Positions 43,989 through 52,989 are shown, numbered from the stretch's first letter. The stretch is DNA of 64,000 nucleotides from Lacibacter cauensis (GCF_007830055.1 NZ_VLLE01000003.1:620001-684000), one strand, 5' to 3'. Notes: generated from the sequence alone by a model not told the origin. Translations and numbers: made by a program.

Positions 43989-44921
43989 ATGAAAGCCATC
44001 ATTTATAAATCAACAGGTAGTTGGTATGTTGCCAAAACAACACAAGGCGATTTTGTGCAGGCACGTATCAAAGGAAAATTTAAAATTGATGGTATCACAT
44101 CTACCAACCCAATCGCTGTTGGCGATGAAGTGGAGATGATGTTGGATAACGATGTGGAGCAAACCTGGATCATTTCGGGTATCAGCGACAGGAGAAATTA
44201 TATCAACCGGCAAAGTCCGCATAACAAACACCAGCACCATATCATTGCTTCAAACCTCGATCAAAGTCTGCTGTTTGCAACGTTGAAAGAACCCCGCACT
44301 TCACAAGGGTTTATCGATCGTTTTTTAATTGCATCAGAAGCGTATCACATTCCGAGCATCATTGTGTTTAACAAAGCCGATGTGTACCGTAAAAAAGAGC
44401 AAGAGCAGTTTGAAGAATGGAAAAACATGTACGAAGCGGTAGGTTATAAGGTATTTTTAATTTCAATGGAAACAGGGCAAGGGGTAAGCGATGTAAAAGC
44501 CTTACTGAAAGATAAGACCACTTTACTCAGTGGTCATTCGGGTGTAGGGAAATCGACCTTTATCAATGCTGTAATGCCCGACCTGGATTTACGTACCGAA
44601 GAAGTAAGTGGCTGGAGCGGTAAAGGCATGCACACTACCACGTTTGCCGAAATGTTCGACCTGCCGTTTGGCGGCCGCATTATTGATACGCCCGGTGTAA
44701 AAGAATTTGGATTATTTGAAATCGACCGTCAGGAATTATCGCACTATTTTCCGGAAATGCGCCAACTGATTGGCGAGTGCCAGTTTAATAATTGTTTGCA
44801 CCTGGAAGAACCTGGCTGTGCAATAAAAGAAGCTGTAAGAGCAGAAAAAATTCATCCGCTGCGCTACATCAGCTATTGTGGTATTCTTGCCACAATCGAA
44901 AATAAAAAGCACTGGCAGTAG
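43989..44921 (+). CDS. rsgA: Ribosome small subunit-dependent GTPase A
   Basis: 310 residues from ATG 43989 (MKAIIYKSTGSWY). Late 30S maturation GTPase. OB-fold N-terminus (GKFKIDGITSTNPIAVGDEV), circularly permuted GTPase motifs: G4 FNKAD, G1 GHSGVGKST, G3 DTPGVKEFGL, and the zinc knuckle with CQFNNCLHLEEPGC. The frame is open to 43851, but that part is the repeat-like spacer; a TTTTCTTTG -7-like string just precedes 43989 and supports the shorter start. Confidence 0.95.
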   Translation: MKAIIYKSTGSWYVAKTTQGDFVQARIKGKFKIDGITSTNPIAVGDEVEMMLDNDVEQTWIISGISDRRNYINRQSPHNKHQHHIIASNLDQSLLFATLKEPRTSQGFIDRFLIASEAYHIPSIIVFNKADVYRKKEQEQFEEWKNMYEAVGYKVFLISMETGQGVSDVKALLKDKTTLLSGHSGVGKSTFINAVMPDLDLRTEEVSGWSGKGMHTTTFAEMFDLPFGGRIIDTPGVKEFGLFEIDRQELSHYFPEMRQLIGECQFNNCLHLEEPGCAIKEAVRAEKIHPLRYISYCGILATIENKKHWQ

Positions 44922-44953
44922 CAAACAGAACTGCAGAAAAGTACAGTTTGTAA

Positions 44954-45265
44954 TTACTCTTCAGGTGAAGCATCTTTCAACGCATCTACTAATTCAGCGA
45001 TAGCTGCATTTTCAAAATGATCGCTTTTTTCCTCCAGCGAAGGAAAAACAGAAATGCCATTGAAGATATTGAAGCTAAGGGTGAGTGCCGTGCCTTTGTA
45101 CAGGAAGTCCCAGTACAGCGCTTCAAAATCATCGAGCTTTTTGGTAAAAGAAATTTTCAGTTTGTCGGCAAGAATATCTGCCCAACGATGAAATTTATCA
45201 AAGCTGGCATCGTCGTCAAGTACGGCTTCGTTATATCCTACATGGTTGCGTAATGTTGGATTCAT
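44954..45265 (-). CDS. Hypothetical protein
   Basis: 103 residues, acidic, soluble. Segments FDKFHRWADILADKLKISF, ALYWDFLYKGTALTLSFN and NIFNGISVFPSLEEK suggest a small alpha/beta fold; no known motif. I do not recognise the family. It is convergent with rsgA (32-base gap containing only a weak CAAAC/GTTTG inverted repeat) and lies downstream of a small lipoprotein gene on the same strand. Confidence 0.65.
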   Translation of the reverse strand: MNPTLRNHVGYNEAVLDDDASFDKFHRWADILADKLKISFTKKLDDFEALYWDFLYKGTALTLSFNIFNGISVFPSLEEKSDHFENAAIAELVDALKDASPEE

Positions 45266-45314
45266 AGCGGTATTTTTTGGTGTTATTAATGCGGGTTAGT
45301 AAGCCCTATATCTG

Positions 45315-45491
45315 TTAACTGTTAAATCGTTTCGCTCTCTTCACTTTTTCACCACTCAGCAATCGCTCTGCACCAACATTTTTGCCATTGGTAGGACAGC
45401 CCTCTTTGGGTGTGCGTTTAAACACGTTGCAACTCGTCATTATAAATGACAGTAAAAAAAGGACTAACGCTGCTTTTGCGATCTGTTTCAT
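45315..45491 (-). CDS. Small lipoprotein of 58 residues
   Basis: ATG at 45491, TAA at 45315-45317. The leader MKQIAKAALVLFLLSF and lipobox IMTSC (Cys21) are textbook. The mature peptide is only 38 residues: basic, with KEGCPTNGKNVGAERLLSG and a KRAKRF tail, and one further Cys (32). It is too short for most gene callers. Lies between the gamma carbonic anhydrase gene (45-base gap) and the 103-residue hypothetical gene (49-base gap) on the same strand. Function unknown. Confidence 0.75.
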   Translation of the reverse strand: MKQIAKAALVLFLLSFIMTSCNVFKRTPKEGCPTNGKNVGAERLLSGEKVKRAKRFNS

Positions 45492-45535
45492 ATACGTAAT
45501 TGTTTAACAGTTGGATATGGACAATAGTTGTACCG

Positions 45536-46072
45536 TTATTGTTTTTCGTTTGTTACAGTTTCTTTAAACCATCCGGCATACTTCAGGTAGTTATTCGCAA
45601 TGCGGTTAATTTCGCCGTGTATCAGCTCCTGGCTGATGTCCTTTACCTTTTTTGCAGGAACGCCGGCATAAATAGTACCTGCTTCAATCACCGTTCCTTC
45701 CAGCACTACTGCCCCTGCTGCCACAATGGAATTGCTGTGAACTACCGCATTATCCATTACAATAGCACCCATGCCGATGAGCACATTATCGTGCAGGGTA
45801 CAGCCATGCACCAATGCGTTATGGCCAATGCTTACGTTATTACCAACGATGGTTTTGGTTTTTTGGTATGTGGCATGCAGCACCGCACCATCCTGTACAT
45901 TCACTTTATTGCCCAGGCGAATACTGTTTACATCGCCCCGTACCACTGCATTAAACCAAATACTGCATTCGTCGCCCATTACTACATCGCCAACAATAGT
46001 AGCATTGGGAGCTATAAAACAATCGTTGCCAAACTTGGGAAAAACGCCTTCTACAGGGAGTATTACGGGCAT
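45536..46072 (-). CDS. Gamma-class carbonic anhydrase family protein
   Basis: 178 residues of left-handed beta-helix hexapeptide repeats (such as IVGDVVMGDECSIW, NVSIGHNALVHG, NVLIGMGAIVMD). Zinc ligands expected for the gamma-CA family are present: His66, His84 and His89. Forms trimers; either carbonic anhydrase activity or a related hexapeptide role such as YrdA/PaaY-like. ATG start. First gene of the minus group that continues with the small lipoprotein. Confidence 0.9.
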   Translation of the reverse strand: MPVILPVEGVFPKFGNDCFIAPNATIVGDVVMGDECSIWFNAVVRGDVNSIRLGNKVNVQDGAVLHATYQKTKTIVGNNVSIGHNALVHGCTLHDNVLIGMGAIVMDNAVVHSNSIVAAGAVVLEGTVIEAGTIYAGVPAKKVKDISQELIHGEINRIANNYLKYAGWFKETVTNEKQ

Positions 46073-46241
46073 CGGAACTGGGTTTTAAGTTGAACTGTAA
46101 ATTTCGCAATGTTTTTTGAGGGTTCATATTATTTCAGTGCTTTTTTCAGTGAAAACTAGCAAACGCAGGCGGTGATGCCTGCAAAAGCCAGCTTTCGTAC
46201 CAAATCTGCCTCAAGTTTTCCGACATTTGCAGGCATCAGTT

Positions 46242-47423
46242 ATGAATCAACGGGAACTTTTTTTAAAACACGTAGCACAAACATCGCCGGCACCTTTGGC
46301 TCTTGAAATTGTAAAAGCTGAAGGTTGCCGCATGTGGGATGCAACTGGCAAAGAATACATCGATCTGATTGCCGGCATCAGTGTTTGTAATGTGGGGCAC
46401 AGGCATCCGAAAGTGCTGGCAGCAATCCAGGAGCAGTTAAATAAATATATGCACCTCATTGTGTATGGTGAGTTTGTTGAAACGCCGCAGGTGCAATATG
46501 CCAAACTGCTAACCGATCATTTACCCGCAACACTCAACTCTGTTTACTTTACAAACTCTGGTACCGAAGCTACTGAAGGTGCCATGAAGCTGGCCAAACG
46601 TGTTACCAACCGTGCTGAAATTGTGGCATTTAAAAACAGTTATCATGGAAGCACACAAGGAGCATTGAGTATTATGGGCGATGAATACTGGCGGAATGCT
46701 TTTCGTCCATTGTTGCCGAGTGTTCATCATGCCAATTATAATTCGTTTGAAGATCTTTCACTCATTACCACAAAAACAGCTTGCGTTATAGCAGAAACCA
46801 TACAAGCAGAGGCAGGTGTAAATGCGCCTTTGCGTGAATGGATACAGGCTTTGCGAAAGCGTTGTACCGAAACAGGAACCTTACTCATACTCGACGAAAT
46901 ACAATGTGGCTTTGGCCGTAACGGAAGCTTGTGGGCGTTTGAACAGTTTGATGTAGTGCCCGATGTTTTACTGTTGGGCAAAGCATTGGGCGGCGGGATG
47001 CCGTTGGGTGCGTTTGTTGCTAACCGTGAGTTGATGTGGCAGTTAACAGAGAATCCGGTGCTGGGTCATATCAGTACGTTTGGTGGTCACCCGGTTTGTT
47101 GTGCAGCAGGTATGGCGGCTTTGCAGGTGTTGTTTGAAGAGAAGTTAGTAGAAAGTGTTTTTGAAAAAGAACAATTATTCCGCAGTTTGTTGCAACACCC
47201 GAAAGTGGAAGCCATCCGTTCCCGTGGGCTGATGATGACGTTGGTGTTCGACAGCTTTGAAACAAATAAAAAAGTAATTGATGCCTGTATTGCCAATGGT
47301 GTAATTACCGATTGGTTTTTATTTGCAGCCAATTGTTTGCGTATAGCTCCGCCATTAACCATAACACAAGAAGAAATTACAAAAGCATGCAGGGTGATTG
47401 TAGACTGTATCGATGAGTTGTAA
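46242..47423 (+). CDS. Class III aminotransferase (acetylornithine/4-aminobutyrate type)
   Basis: 393 residues from ATG 46242. PLP-dependent fold type I: DLIAGISVCNVGHRHPKV, TNSGTEATEGAMKLAKR, KNSYHGSTQGALS, LLILDEIQCGFGRNG, and the PLP lysine in LLLGKALGGGMPLGAF (about 247). Substrate specificity cannot be read from the sequence; acetylornithine/succinylornithine-like enzymes are the closest look. An upstream TTG (46227) is rejected because a -7-like GACATTTG overlaps it. Stands alone. Confidence 0.9.
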   Translation: MNQRELFLKHVAQTSPAPLALEIVKAEGCRMWDATGKEYIDLIAGISVCNVGHRHPKVLAAIQEQLNKYMHLIVYGEFVETPQVQYAKLLTDHLPATLNSVYFTNSGTEATEGAMKLAKRVTNRAEIVAFKNSYHGSTQGALSIMGDEYWRNAFRPLLPSVHHANYNSFEDLSLITTKTACVIAETIQAEAGVNAPLREWIQALRKRCTETGTLLILDEIQCGFGRNGSLWAFEQFDVVPDVLLLGKALGGGMPLGAFVANRELMWQLTENPVLGHISTFGGHPVCCAAGMAALQVLFEEKLVESVFEKEQLFRSLLQHPKVEAIRSRGLMMTLVFDSFETNKKVIDACIANGVITDWFLFAANCLRIAPPLTITQEEITKACRVIVDCIDEL

Positions 47424-47448
47424 AATGCAGCATCAGTAAAGGCTGTTG

Positions 47449-49947
47449 CTAGAACTGTAAACGGAAGCTGCCGAAAATGCCAAAACGTTTGTATTGCTCT
47501 TGTGGCAAGGGTTGTGGTAATAAACGCCACACAAAATCGAAACGCAGCACACGAAAAATATTATCAACACCGGTGCCTACTTCCATATACGTTTTACCAT
47601 TAAGTGATTGAAATTGATGACCACGATCGAACACGGTACCCACTTGGTTAAAACTGCGGTTGGCATCACTTAAGCTGCCCCACAACATTTTTGCCGTCCA
47701 GAACTGGCGAAGCTTTAGTTTACGGGTTGGAGCCAGCAAACGGAACATACCGTTGCCGATATTATGTTCGAGGTTAATACCTGCAAATTCATCACTCAAA
47801 TATTCAAACCTGTTCATCAGGTTGAAAGCATATTTATTGTAATAAAAGATCTCGTTACCCGGATGAATTTCTAACAATGGGAAAGGCAATGTGCCAAACA
47901 CTTTTCCACCGTACAAATTGTAATACATTTCACCATAGTTCGCAATCTTAAAATAGTCGTGTACCGATAAACTTACACGATGGTATTGGTAATTACTTTT
48001 CAAAAAACCTGGAAAACCTCTGCTGTACTTTAATTCAGCAATCGGGTAGGGACTGCCTAAACTTGATCGTAAAAAAGTTCCTTCTAAAAAACGTTCGAGA
48101 TAAGCATAACGGATACGAACACCAACTTCTGTATTATTGAGGGCATCGCCTGCTCCGTTTGGATAAATTGATTTTGATGGTAAAGATCTGATGGGGTCAA
48201 ATATTTTTCTCGTTGCAGAAATTTCAAAGGTGAAACCGGCATGTGTTTCTTTCGAAAACTCAATCCGCTGTTGTTCTACATGTAAAAATTTAATGGGCAC
48301 CTGCGATTTTCGTGCAGCTAATGTAAATACGTTATCAGTGCCTACTTCATCGTAATAACGTTGACCATTATCGTAATCGTTGGTGTACGACATGTATAAA
48401 CGCATACGTGGATCCCGCTTAAACAAATGCGTTATCTCTGCCCGGCCTTTAAAACGTTTATCGGTAAAACCATATGCAAGATAACCACGCAACCACCATG
48501 TTTTACTGAAGTTGGTACTCGTGCCAATATCCAAACGGGTTCGGAATCCTTCCACAATATTCGAGCTCATGACATTGAACCAAGGACCATATTCAAAACT
48601 GCCGAATGCTTTGTAACCTGTTGCCAGGAAATTGGCAATATCGCTGTAGCGTTTGAACAACGGCATATTCTGCAACGTATCGATCATGTTGTAAATGGCC
48701 TGTTCATTCTTTGCCAGGTCTTCATGTCTCGATTCTGTCCAGTAAGTTTCCGGTTGTTCTGTTGAGCCGGCAAGCAAGATGGTTTCTTCCAGCTTTTTAT
48801 TTTTCTGTAGCTTTTCCCACACTACACCGGAGTTGATCAGGATGTCTTTGTAAGTAGTGGTTTTTCTTCCTGTAACACCAAACTGCTGCTTACCAATAGC
48901 CGATACATCCATGATGAATTTATCTTTTGCCAGGAACCAAATGCTGTCGTTCACGAGTTTGTACTCCTGTACAATACTCAGCTTTTCTACATAGTTTACA
49001 TTGGCATCTTTCGATAAACGCAGGTTCATCTTTTGTACGGCAAAAGTGGTATCGTGTATCCAGCAATCGCCTTCAAAAGTATTTTCGCCTTTACGTTTGG
49101 GCGAGAATACTAAATGAAAAAAGCGTTTGCCTGCAACATACTGTGTATCGGGCACACGGTAATTGTAAAAAGCATCTCCATTATCACTAATGGGGCTGAT
49201 GAAGCGTTTATCAAATACCGGTATATAGTTGTTATATACGTTGATGTTCTGATCCATGCCGCCCAGCAGTTTCTGTACACTTTCATTTTTTAATCCCGAT
49301 GTACGGCTGGCTTTAATTTCTTCTCTTCGGCGTAGAGGGGATTTTTGAAAATAGTAGTCAGAAATAGTTTCGGTAAGAAACACCGGCAGGAAGGGTTTTT
49401 CTTCACTCGTACTGTCGATGTTCTGATCCATAATAAAACCAAACGGTTTTAACGGGCGGATATTTTTAAACTTTTCTTTGTTGAAACGGTTTAAATCTAT
49501 TTCAAGTTTATTGTACAATTCGTAACCGAAATTTTCGAAACGATAGCGATCGTTTACGGGTTTTTGGCGAACCACTTTTCGCCACAAGATCCAACCCCTG
49601 CCGTATTTGGATTTCACCACCACTTCTTTGCCGGCGCTTCCACGCTCCAGTTGAATCATCAAAAAAACAGTATCATTTGTTGTTACGGGTATGGGTATCG
49701 TTACACTGTTGTAACCAACGTAACTGATAAGCAGGGAATCGGTTGGAGTGATAGAAGTAAGGTGCAGTGTAAAGTTTCCGGCAGAATCAGTAAGCTTACC
49801 TGTAGTTGTATTTTTTACAACAACCGATGCAAATGGAATAGGTTCGTCGGAGTGTGAATCTTTAACGAGGCCGGTTATCAGCTTTGTTTGTGTAAACGCC
49901 GAAATACCTGCAACACAAAACAGCACAAAAAGAAAGCTATACTTCAT
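47449..49947 (-). CDS. DUF5686 outer membrane protein with carboxypeptidase-like regulatory domain
   Basis: 832 residues. Signal peptide (FLFVLFCVAGISAFTQ), CarboxypepD_reg-like beta-sandwich (about 22-110: ITGLVKDSHSDEPIPFASVV), then the large DUF5686 part and a predicted beta-barrel ending in GIFGSFRLQF with terminal Phe, fit for BAM insertion. Abundant family in Bacteroidota; molecular role not established. Convergent with the aminotransferase gene with 25 bases between stops and no evident terminator. Confidence 0.88.
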   Translation of the reverse strand: MKYSFLFVLFCVAGISAFTQTKLITGLVKDSHSDEPIPFASVVVKNTTTGKLTDSAGNFTLHLTSITPTDSLLISYVGYNSVTIPIPVTTNDTVFLMIQLERGSAGKEVVVKSKYGRGWILWRKVVRQKPVNDRYRFENFGYELYNKLEIDLNRFNKEKFKNIRPLKPFGFIMDQNIDSTSEEKPFLPVFLTETISDYYFQKSPLRRREEIKASRTSGLKNESVQKLLGGMDQNINVYNNYIPVFDKRFISPISDNGDAFYNYRVPDTQYVAGKRFFHLVFSPKRKGENTFEGDCWIHDTTFAVQKMNLRLSKDANVNYVEKLSIVQEYKLVNDSIWFLAKDKFIMDVSAIGKQQFGVTGRKTTTYKDILINSGVVWEKLQKNKKLEETILLAGSTEQPETYWTESRHEDLAKNEQAIYNMIDTLQNMPLFKRYSDIANFLATGYKAFGSFEYGPWFNVMSSNIVEGFRTRLDIGTSTNFSKTWWLRGYLAYGFTDKRFKGRAEITHLFKRDPRMRLYMSYTNDYDNGQRYYDEVGTDNVFTLAARKSQVPIKFLHVEQQRIEFSKETHAGFTFEISATRKIFDPIRSLPSKSIYPNGAGDALNNTEVGVRIRYAYLERFLEGTFLRSSLGSPYPIAELKYSRGFPGFLKSNYQYHRVSLSVHDYFKIANYGEMYYNLYGGKVFGTLPFPLLEIHPGNEIFYYNKYAFNLMNRFEYLSDEFAGINLEHNIGNGMFRLLAPTRKLKLRQFWTAKMLWGSLSDANRSFNQVGTVFDRGHQFQSLNGKTYMEVGTGVDNIFRVLRFDFVWRLLPQPLPQEQYKRFGIFGSFRLQF

Positions 49948-50094
49948 CCGGTTATCAGAGTGATCGTTAAAGCGATAAAATTAGCGATTCCTGTTTTGCT
50001 ACCGTTAAGAGATTTACCCGTAACATTACTCTTTTTCGGAAGTTTCTGTTAAAAAGGTTGTTGAAAATTTGGCGAAGTAACTCTTTTTGAATTT

Positions 50095-50111
50095 ACTTTG
50101 TAAAACAAAGT
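50095..50111. promoter_or_regulatory. Palindromic operator 1, in front of the membrane protein/regulator pair
   Basis: ACTTTG (50095-50100), taaaa, CAAAGT (50106-50111). The left arm overlaps a TTnnTTTG -7-like string, and the ATG follows 6 bases later. Nearly identical to the site before creD, so it is the likely target of the winged-helix regulator at 50804-51106. Confidence 0.6.
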
Positions 50112-50117
50112 GCTTTT

Positions 50118-50783
50118 ATGACAGACCAAAATCAAACGCTGGAAACAATAAAGGACATCCGCAATATTATGGACAGGAGCAGCCGCTTTTTGAGTTTAAG
50201 TGGCTTAAGCGGAGTGGGGGCAGGTGTATGTGCACTTGCTGGTGCCTGGTTTGCCAATGATGTAATTGCAGGTTCAGATGCAGGTAAAACTGCAAAGGCA
50301 GGAACTATACGGCAGTACGAGCATGCAGATGGAGGTCTCGATATGCTTCACTCGTTTATGGGTCACCGCTTGTTTATGATTGCAGCTGTTACCTTAATAT
50401 CTGCAATTGTAGTGGCCGTTATCTTCACCTATTTACGAAGCAGTAGGCAAGGTATTCCTTTGTGGAGTTCAACATCGCAACGACTTATCTGGAATGTGGC
50501 GGTACCGCTTGTTGCGGGGGGCTTATTTTTATTAAAGCTGATTGAAGCTGGTGTATATGGCTTAATTGCGCCCGGATGTTTAATTTTTTACGGACTCGCA
50601 TTAGTGAACGGCGCAAAATATACGCTGGGAGAAATACGGTTTTTAGGATATGGAATGTTGTTGTTGGGCATAATCAGTTGTTGGTTTCCGGGTTATGGTC
50701 TTTATTTTTGGGCCGCCGGTTTTGGATTACTGCACATTATCTACGGTATTGTAATGTGGAACAAATACGAGCGGCAGGCTTAG
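50118..50783 (+). CDS. Hypothetical multi-pass membrane protein
   Basis: 221 residues with about six hydrophobic helices (roughly 28-48, 85-107, 126-144, 147-165, 172-190, 194-213) after a short polar N-terminus (ETIKDIRNIMDRSSRF). No known catalytic motif. The gene forms a pair with the winged-helix regulator 20 bases downstream, a common layout in Bacteroidota; the membrane protein may sense or modulate the signal, but this is inference. Confidence 0.78.
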   Translation: MTDQNQTLETIKDIRNIMDRSSRFLSLSGLSGVGAGVCALAGAWFANDVIAGSDAGKTAKAGTIRQYEHADGGLDMLHSFMGHRLFMIAAVTLISAIVVAVIFTYLRSSRQGIPLWSSTSQRLIWNVAVPLVAGGLFLLKLIEAGVYGLIAPGCLIFYGLALVNGAKYTLGEIRFLGYGMLLLGIISCWFPGYGLYFWAAGFGLLHIIYGIVMWNKYERQA

Positions 50784-50803
50784 ACGAATCAGAACAGGAA
50801 CGT

Positions 50804-51106
50804 ATGAAGAATCCGATTGAACAATTACAGAAAGTTTTCGACAGCCGTGTGCGGCTGGGTGTAATGAGTGCGCTGATGGTAAACGACCAGGTTAGCTTTA
50901 ACGAGTTGAAGGAGCTGATACAGCTAACTGACGGTAACCTAGCATCGCACTTAAAAGCATTGGAAGAAAACGGTTATATAAAAGTGAACAAAGGCTTTGT
51001 TGGCCGTAAAACAAATACAACGTATGCTGTTACAAAAGCAGGAGAGAAAGCATTTCGTCTTCATCTCGATGCATTGGAGCAAATGATCAAACAAATGGGG
51101 AAGTAA
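50804..51106 (+). CDS. Winged-helix transcriptional regulator (HTH_27/MarR-ArsR-like)
   Basis: 100 residues from ATG 50804 (MKNPIEQLQKVFDSRVRLG). Winged helix: VSFNELKELIQLTDGNLASH is the helix-turn-helix, LKALEENGYIKV the third helix, and GRKTNTTYAVTKAGEKAF the wing. No cysteine or histidine sensor cluster, so the inducer is unknown. The frame is open to 50576, but it overlaps the membrane protein gene and is not family-like. Probably binds the palindromes at 50095 and 51125 and controls its own operon and creD. Confidence 0.9.
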   Translation: MKNPIEQLQKVFDSRVRLGVMSALMVNDQVSFNELKELIQLTDGNLASHLKALEENGYIKVNKGFVGRKTNTTYAVTKAGEKAFRLHLDALEQMIKQMGK

Positions 51107-51124
51107 ATTTTTTTTTGGATTTAT

Positions 51125-51141
51125 ACTTTGTAATTCAAAGC
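51125..51141. promoter_or_regulatory. Palindromic operator 2, in front of creD
   Basis: aCTTTG, taatt, CAAAGc: 5-bp perfect arms (51126-51130 and 51136-51140), followed by gcttttaa as at operator 1. About 22 of 26 bases match the upstream site. The creD ATG follows 20 bases after it. Confidence 0.6.
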
Positions 51142-51160
51142 GCTTTTAAAAAATGAAAAA

Positions 51161-52507
51161 ATGGGTACACAACAACAAACATTCTGGCAACGCTACGGGC
51201 TCTTTTTTAAATCGATGGTCGTTGGTTTTCTTATGCTCGTATTACTTATTCCTGCTTCTTTTATTCAAGACCTGGTACGTGAACGGCAGGAGCGTCAAAC
51301 GGAGGTAATTGCCGAAGTAAGTTCCAAGTGGGCATCGGCACAAACGATTAACGGTCCGTTTTTATTGATTCCTTATCTCGATTATCAACCTGCTGAAAAT
51401 GGAAAAGTACTGGCATATAAACGTATGCTGCACTACATGCCTGATGCGTTGGAAGTGGATGGCAAACTGATGCCCGAAGTAAAGCACAGAAGCATTTTTA
51501 AAATTGTATTATACAAATCGGATATTATGCTGAAGGGAAAAATTTCTCCTTTACAATTGGCAAAAGCCGGCATCGATCCGAATAATATTCAATGGAACGA
51601 AGTGCGTTTGTGTTTGGGTATTACCGATAACCGTGGTATTGCAGAATCGCTGGTGTTAAACTGGAATGGTCAGCCAATGGAAATGGAGCCGGGCTTTCCC
51701 GAAACAGAAGTAGCAGTATCAGGAGTAAGTATGTTGGTACCAGATGCCGTTCGTTTAAAAGACACCGCATCAACATTTCAACTAAAACTAAAACTCAACG
51801 GATCGGAACGATTGTACTTTACACCATTGGCCAAACAAACCAGTGTGCAACTGCAATCGAGTTGGGCGAACCCGGCGTTTGATGGAAAATTTTTGCCACA
51901 ACAATCTGTTGTAAAACCAAACGGCTTTACTGCCAAATGGAACATCCTGCATTTTACACGTGATATTCCGCAGGTTTGGAAAAGCGGCAAACACGATGTA
52001 CATACCTATGCTTTTGGGGTTGGTTTGCTGCAGGGCATCGACTCTTACAGTAAAACGATGCGTACGGTGAAATATGCGTTACTGTTTATTGCGCTTACTT
52101 TCTGCTTATTCTTCTTTATTGAAATACTGAAGAAACGAAGCGTGCATCCGCTGCAATACATTTTGGTAGGTTTGGCACTCTGTATTTTTTATACGTTGCT
52201 GTTATCCGTATCGGAGTATACCGGTTTTAATATTGCGTATGTAATTGCATCTGTTGCAACCATTGGATTGATTACAGCTTATACCTACAGCATTTTTAAA
52301 CAGGCAGGTGTAGCTATTGCATTAACGAGTTTCCTTTCTGCATTGTACGGTTTCATTTATATTTTAATTCAGTTGCAGGATGGTGCCTTGTTATTCGGCA
52401 GCATCGGCTTGTTTATGCTGCTGGCGTTTGTTATGTTCTATTCAAGACGCATTGATTGGTATGGTGACACGAAAAAATCTGCTAACAATTCAACACCTGT
52501 TATATGA
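51161..52507 (+). CDS. creD: Cell envelope integrity protein CreD
   Basis: 448 residues. One N-terminal membrane helix (about 17-35), a large periplasmic beta-rich domain (to about 295) with the family signatures RQERQTEVIAEVSSKWASAQ, GPFLLIPY and LQSSWANPAFDGKFLP, then five or six C-terminal helices (about 300-435). CreD is an inner membrane protein tied to envelope stress and colicin or beta-lactam phenotypes in other bacteria. There is no CreBC two-component system here; control by the adjacent winged-helix protein is suggested. Stop overlaps the next ATG by 4 bases. Confidence 0.93.
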   Translation: MGTQQQTFWQRYGLFFKSMVVGFLMLVLLIPASFIQDLVRERQERQTEVIAEVSSKWASAQTINGPFLLIPYLDYQPAENGKVLAYKRMLHYMPDALEVDGKLMPEVKHRSIFKIVLYKSDIMLKGKISPLQLAKAGIDPNNIQWNEVRLCLGITDNRGIAESLVLNWNGQPMEMEPGFPETEVAVSGVSMLVPDAVRLKDTASTFQLKLKLNGSERLYFTPLAKQTSVQLQSSWANPAFDGKFLPQQSVVKPNGFTAKWNILHFTRDIPQVWKSGKHDVHTYAFGVGLLQGIDSYSKTMRTVKYALLFIALTFCLFFFIEILKKRSVHPLQYILVGLALCIFYTLLLSVSEYTGFNIAYVIASVATIGLITAYTYSIFKQAGVAIALTSFLSALYGFIYILIQLQDGALLFGSIGLFMLLAFVMFYSRRIDWYGDTKKSANNSTPVI

Positions 52508-52989
52508 TAAAGTTGCTGAAGAATTTACGAAGTCAGCTGCTGGTATTGCTTACTCATACGTTTGCTTTACCGGTACTGAAAATTGTGCGGAGGAAAAAAG
52601 CTTTTCCATATAGTATGGAACAGTTGAGCGCTTTGCCTTTTGATACAGTAGGTAACGAAGTGTGGCAATTGCTGAATGAAAATAATCTGCGGCTGTTACC
52701 GTACTACGAGCGGCACGATATTAAACATGTAGTACTGGGCTATCCGTTTACAGACGAAGGCGAAGTGTGTCTGCAGTTTTTTATGCTGGCAAATGGCCGT
52801 GTTTCATTTCCGGTGCTGGCAACAGTACTGTATGGCCTGGTTACAATGCCGGAGTATTATGCATCGTTTCGCAAAGCGTATGCAAGAGGAAAAGAAGCCG
52901 GCGATCTTTCGCAACTGGATTGGTTTGGTATTATGCCCGAGCTGTTAATGGATGTACGCAAACAATATCATGTAAATAAAATTGTATGA
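52504..52989 (+). CDS. Coq4-like protein
   Basis: 161 residues. ERHDIKHVVLGYPFTDEGE contains His71-Asp72-x2-His75-x11-Glu87, an exact fit to the metal-binding HDxxHx11E motif of Coq4, the scaffold/decarboxylase protein of ubiquinone synthesis. The following FMLANGRVSFPVLATVLYG is also Coq4-like. Bacteroidota use menaquinone, so a literal ubiquinone role is unlikely. Coupled to creD (4-base overlap) and dgkA (4-base overlap), suggesting a lipid or envelope function. Assignment to the family is by motif only. Confidence 0.7.
   Translation: MIKLLKNLRSQLLVLLTHTFALPVLKIVRRKKAFPYSMEQLSALPFDTVGNEVWQLLNENNLRLLPYYERHDIKHVVLGYPFTDEGEVCLQFFMLANGRVSFPVLATVLYGLVTMPEYYASFRKAYARGKEAGDLSQLDWFGIMPELLMDVRKQYHVNKIV

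Noticed and set aside
46165-46182. Hairpin gcaggc-ggtgat-gcctgc as terminator of gamma carbonic anhydrase region
   Set aside because: It lies upstream of both divergent genes and lacks a T-run, so a terminator role is not supported.
50576-50803. Longer frame of the winged-helix regulator
   Set aside because: It overlaps the membrane protein gene in another frame and lacks similarity to winged-helix proteins.
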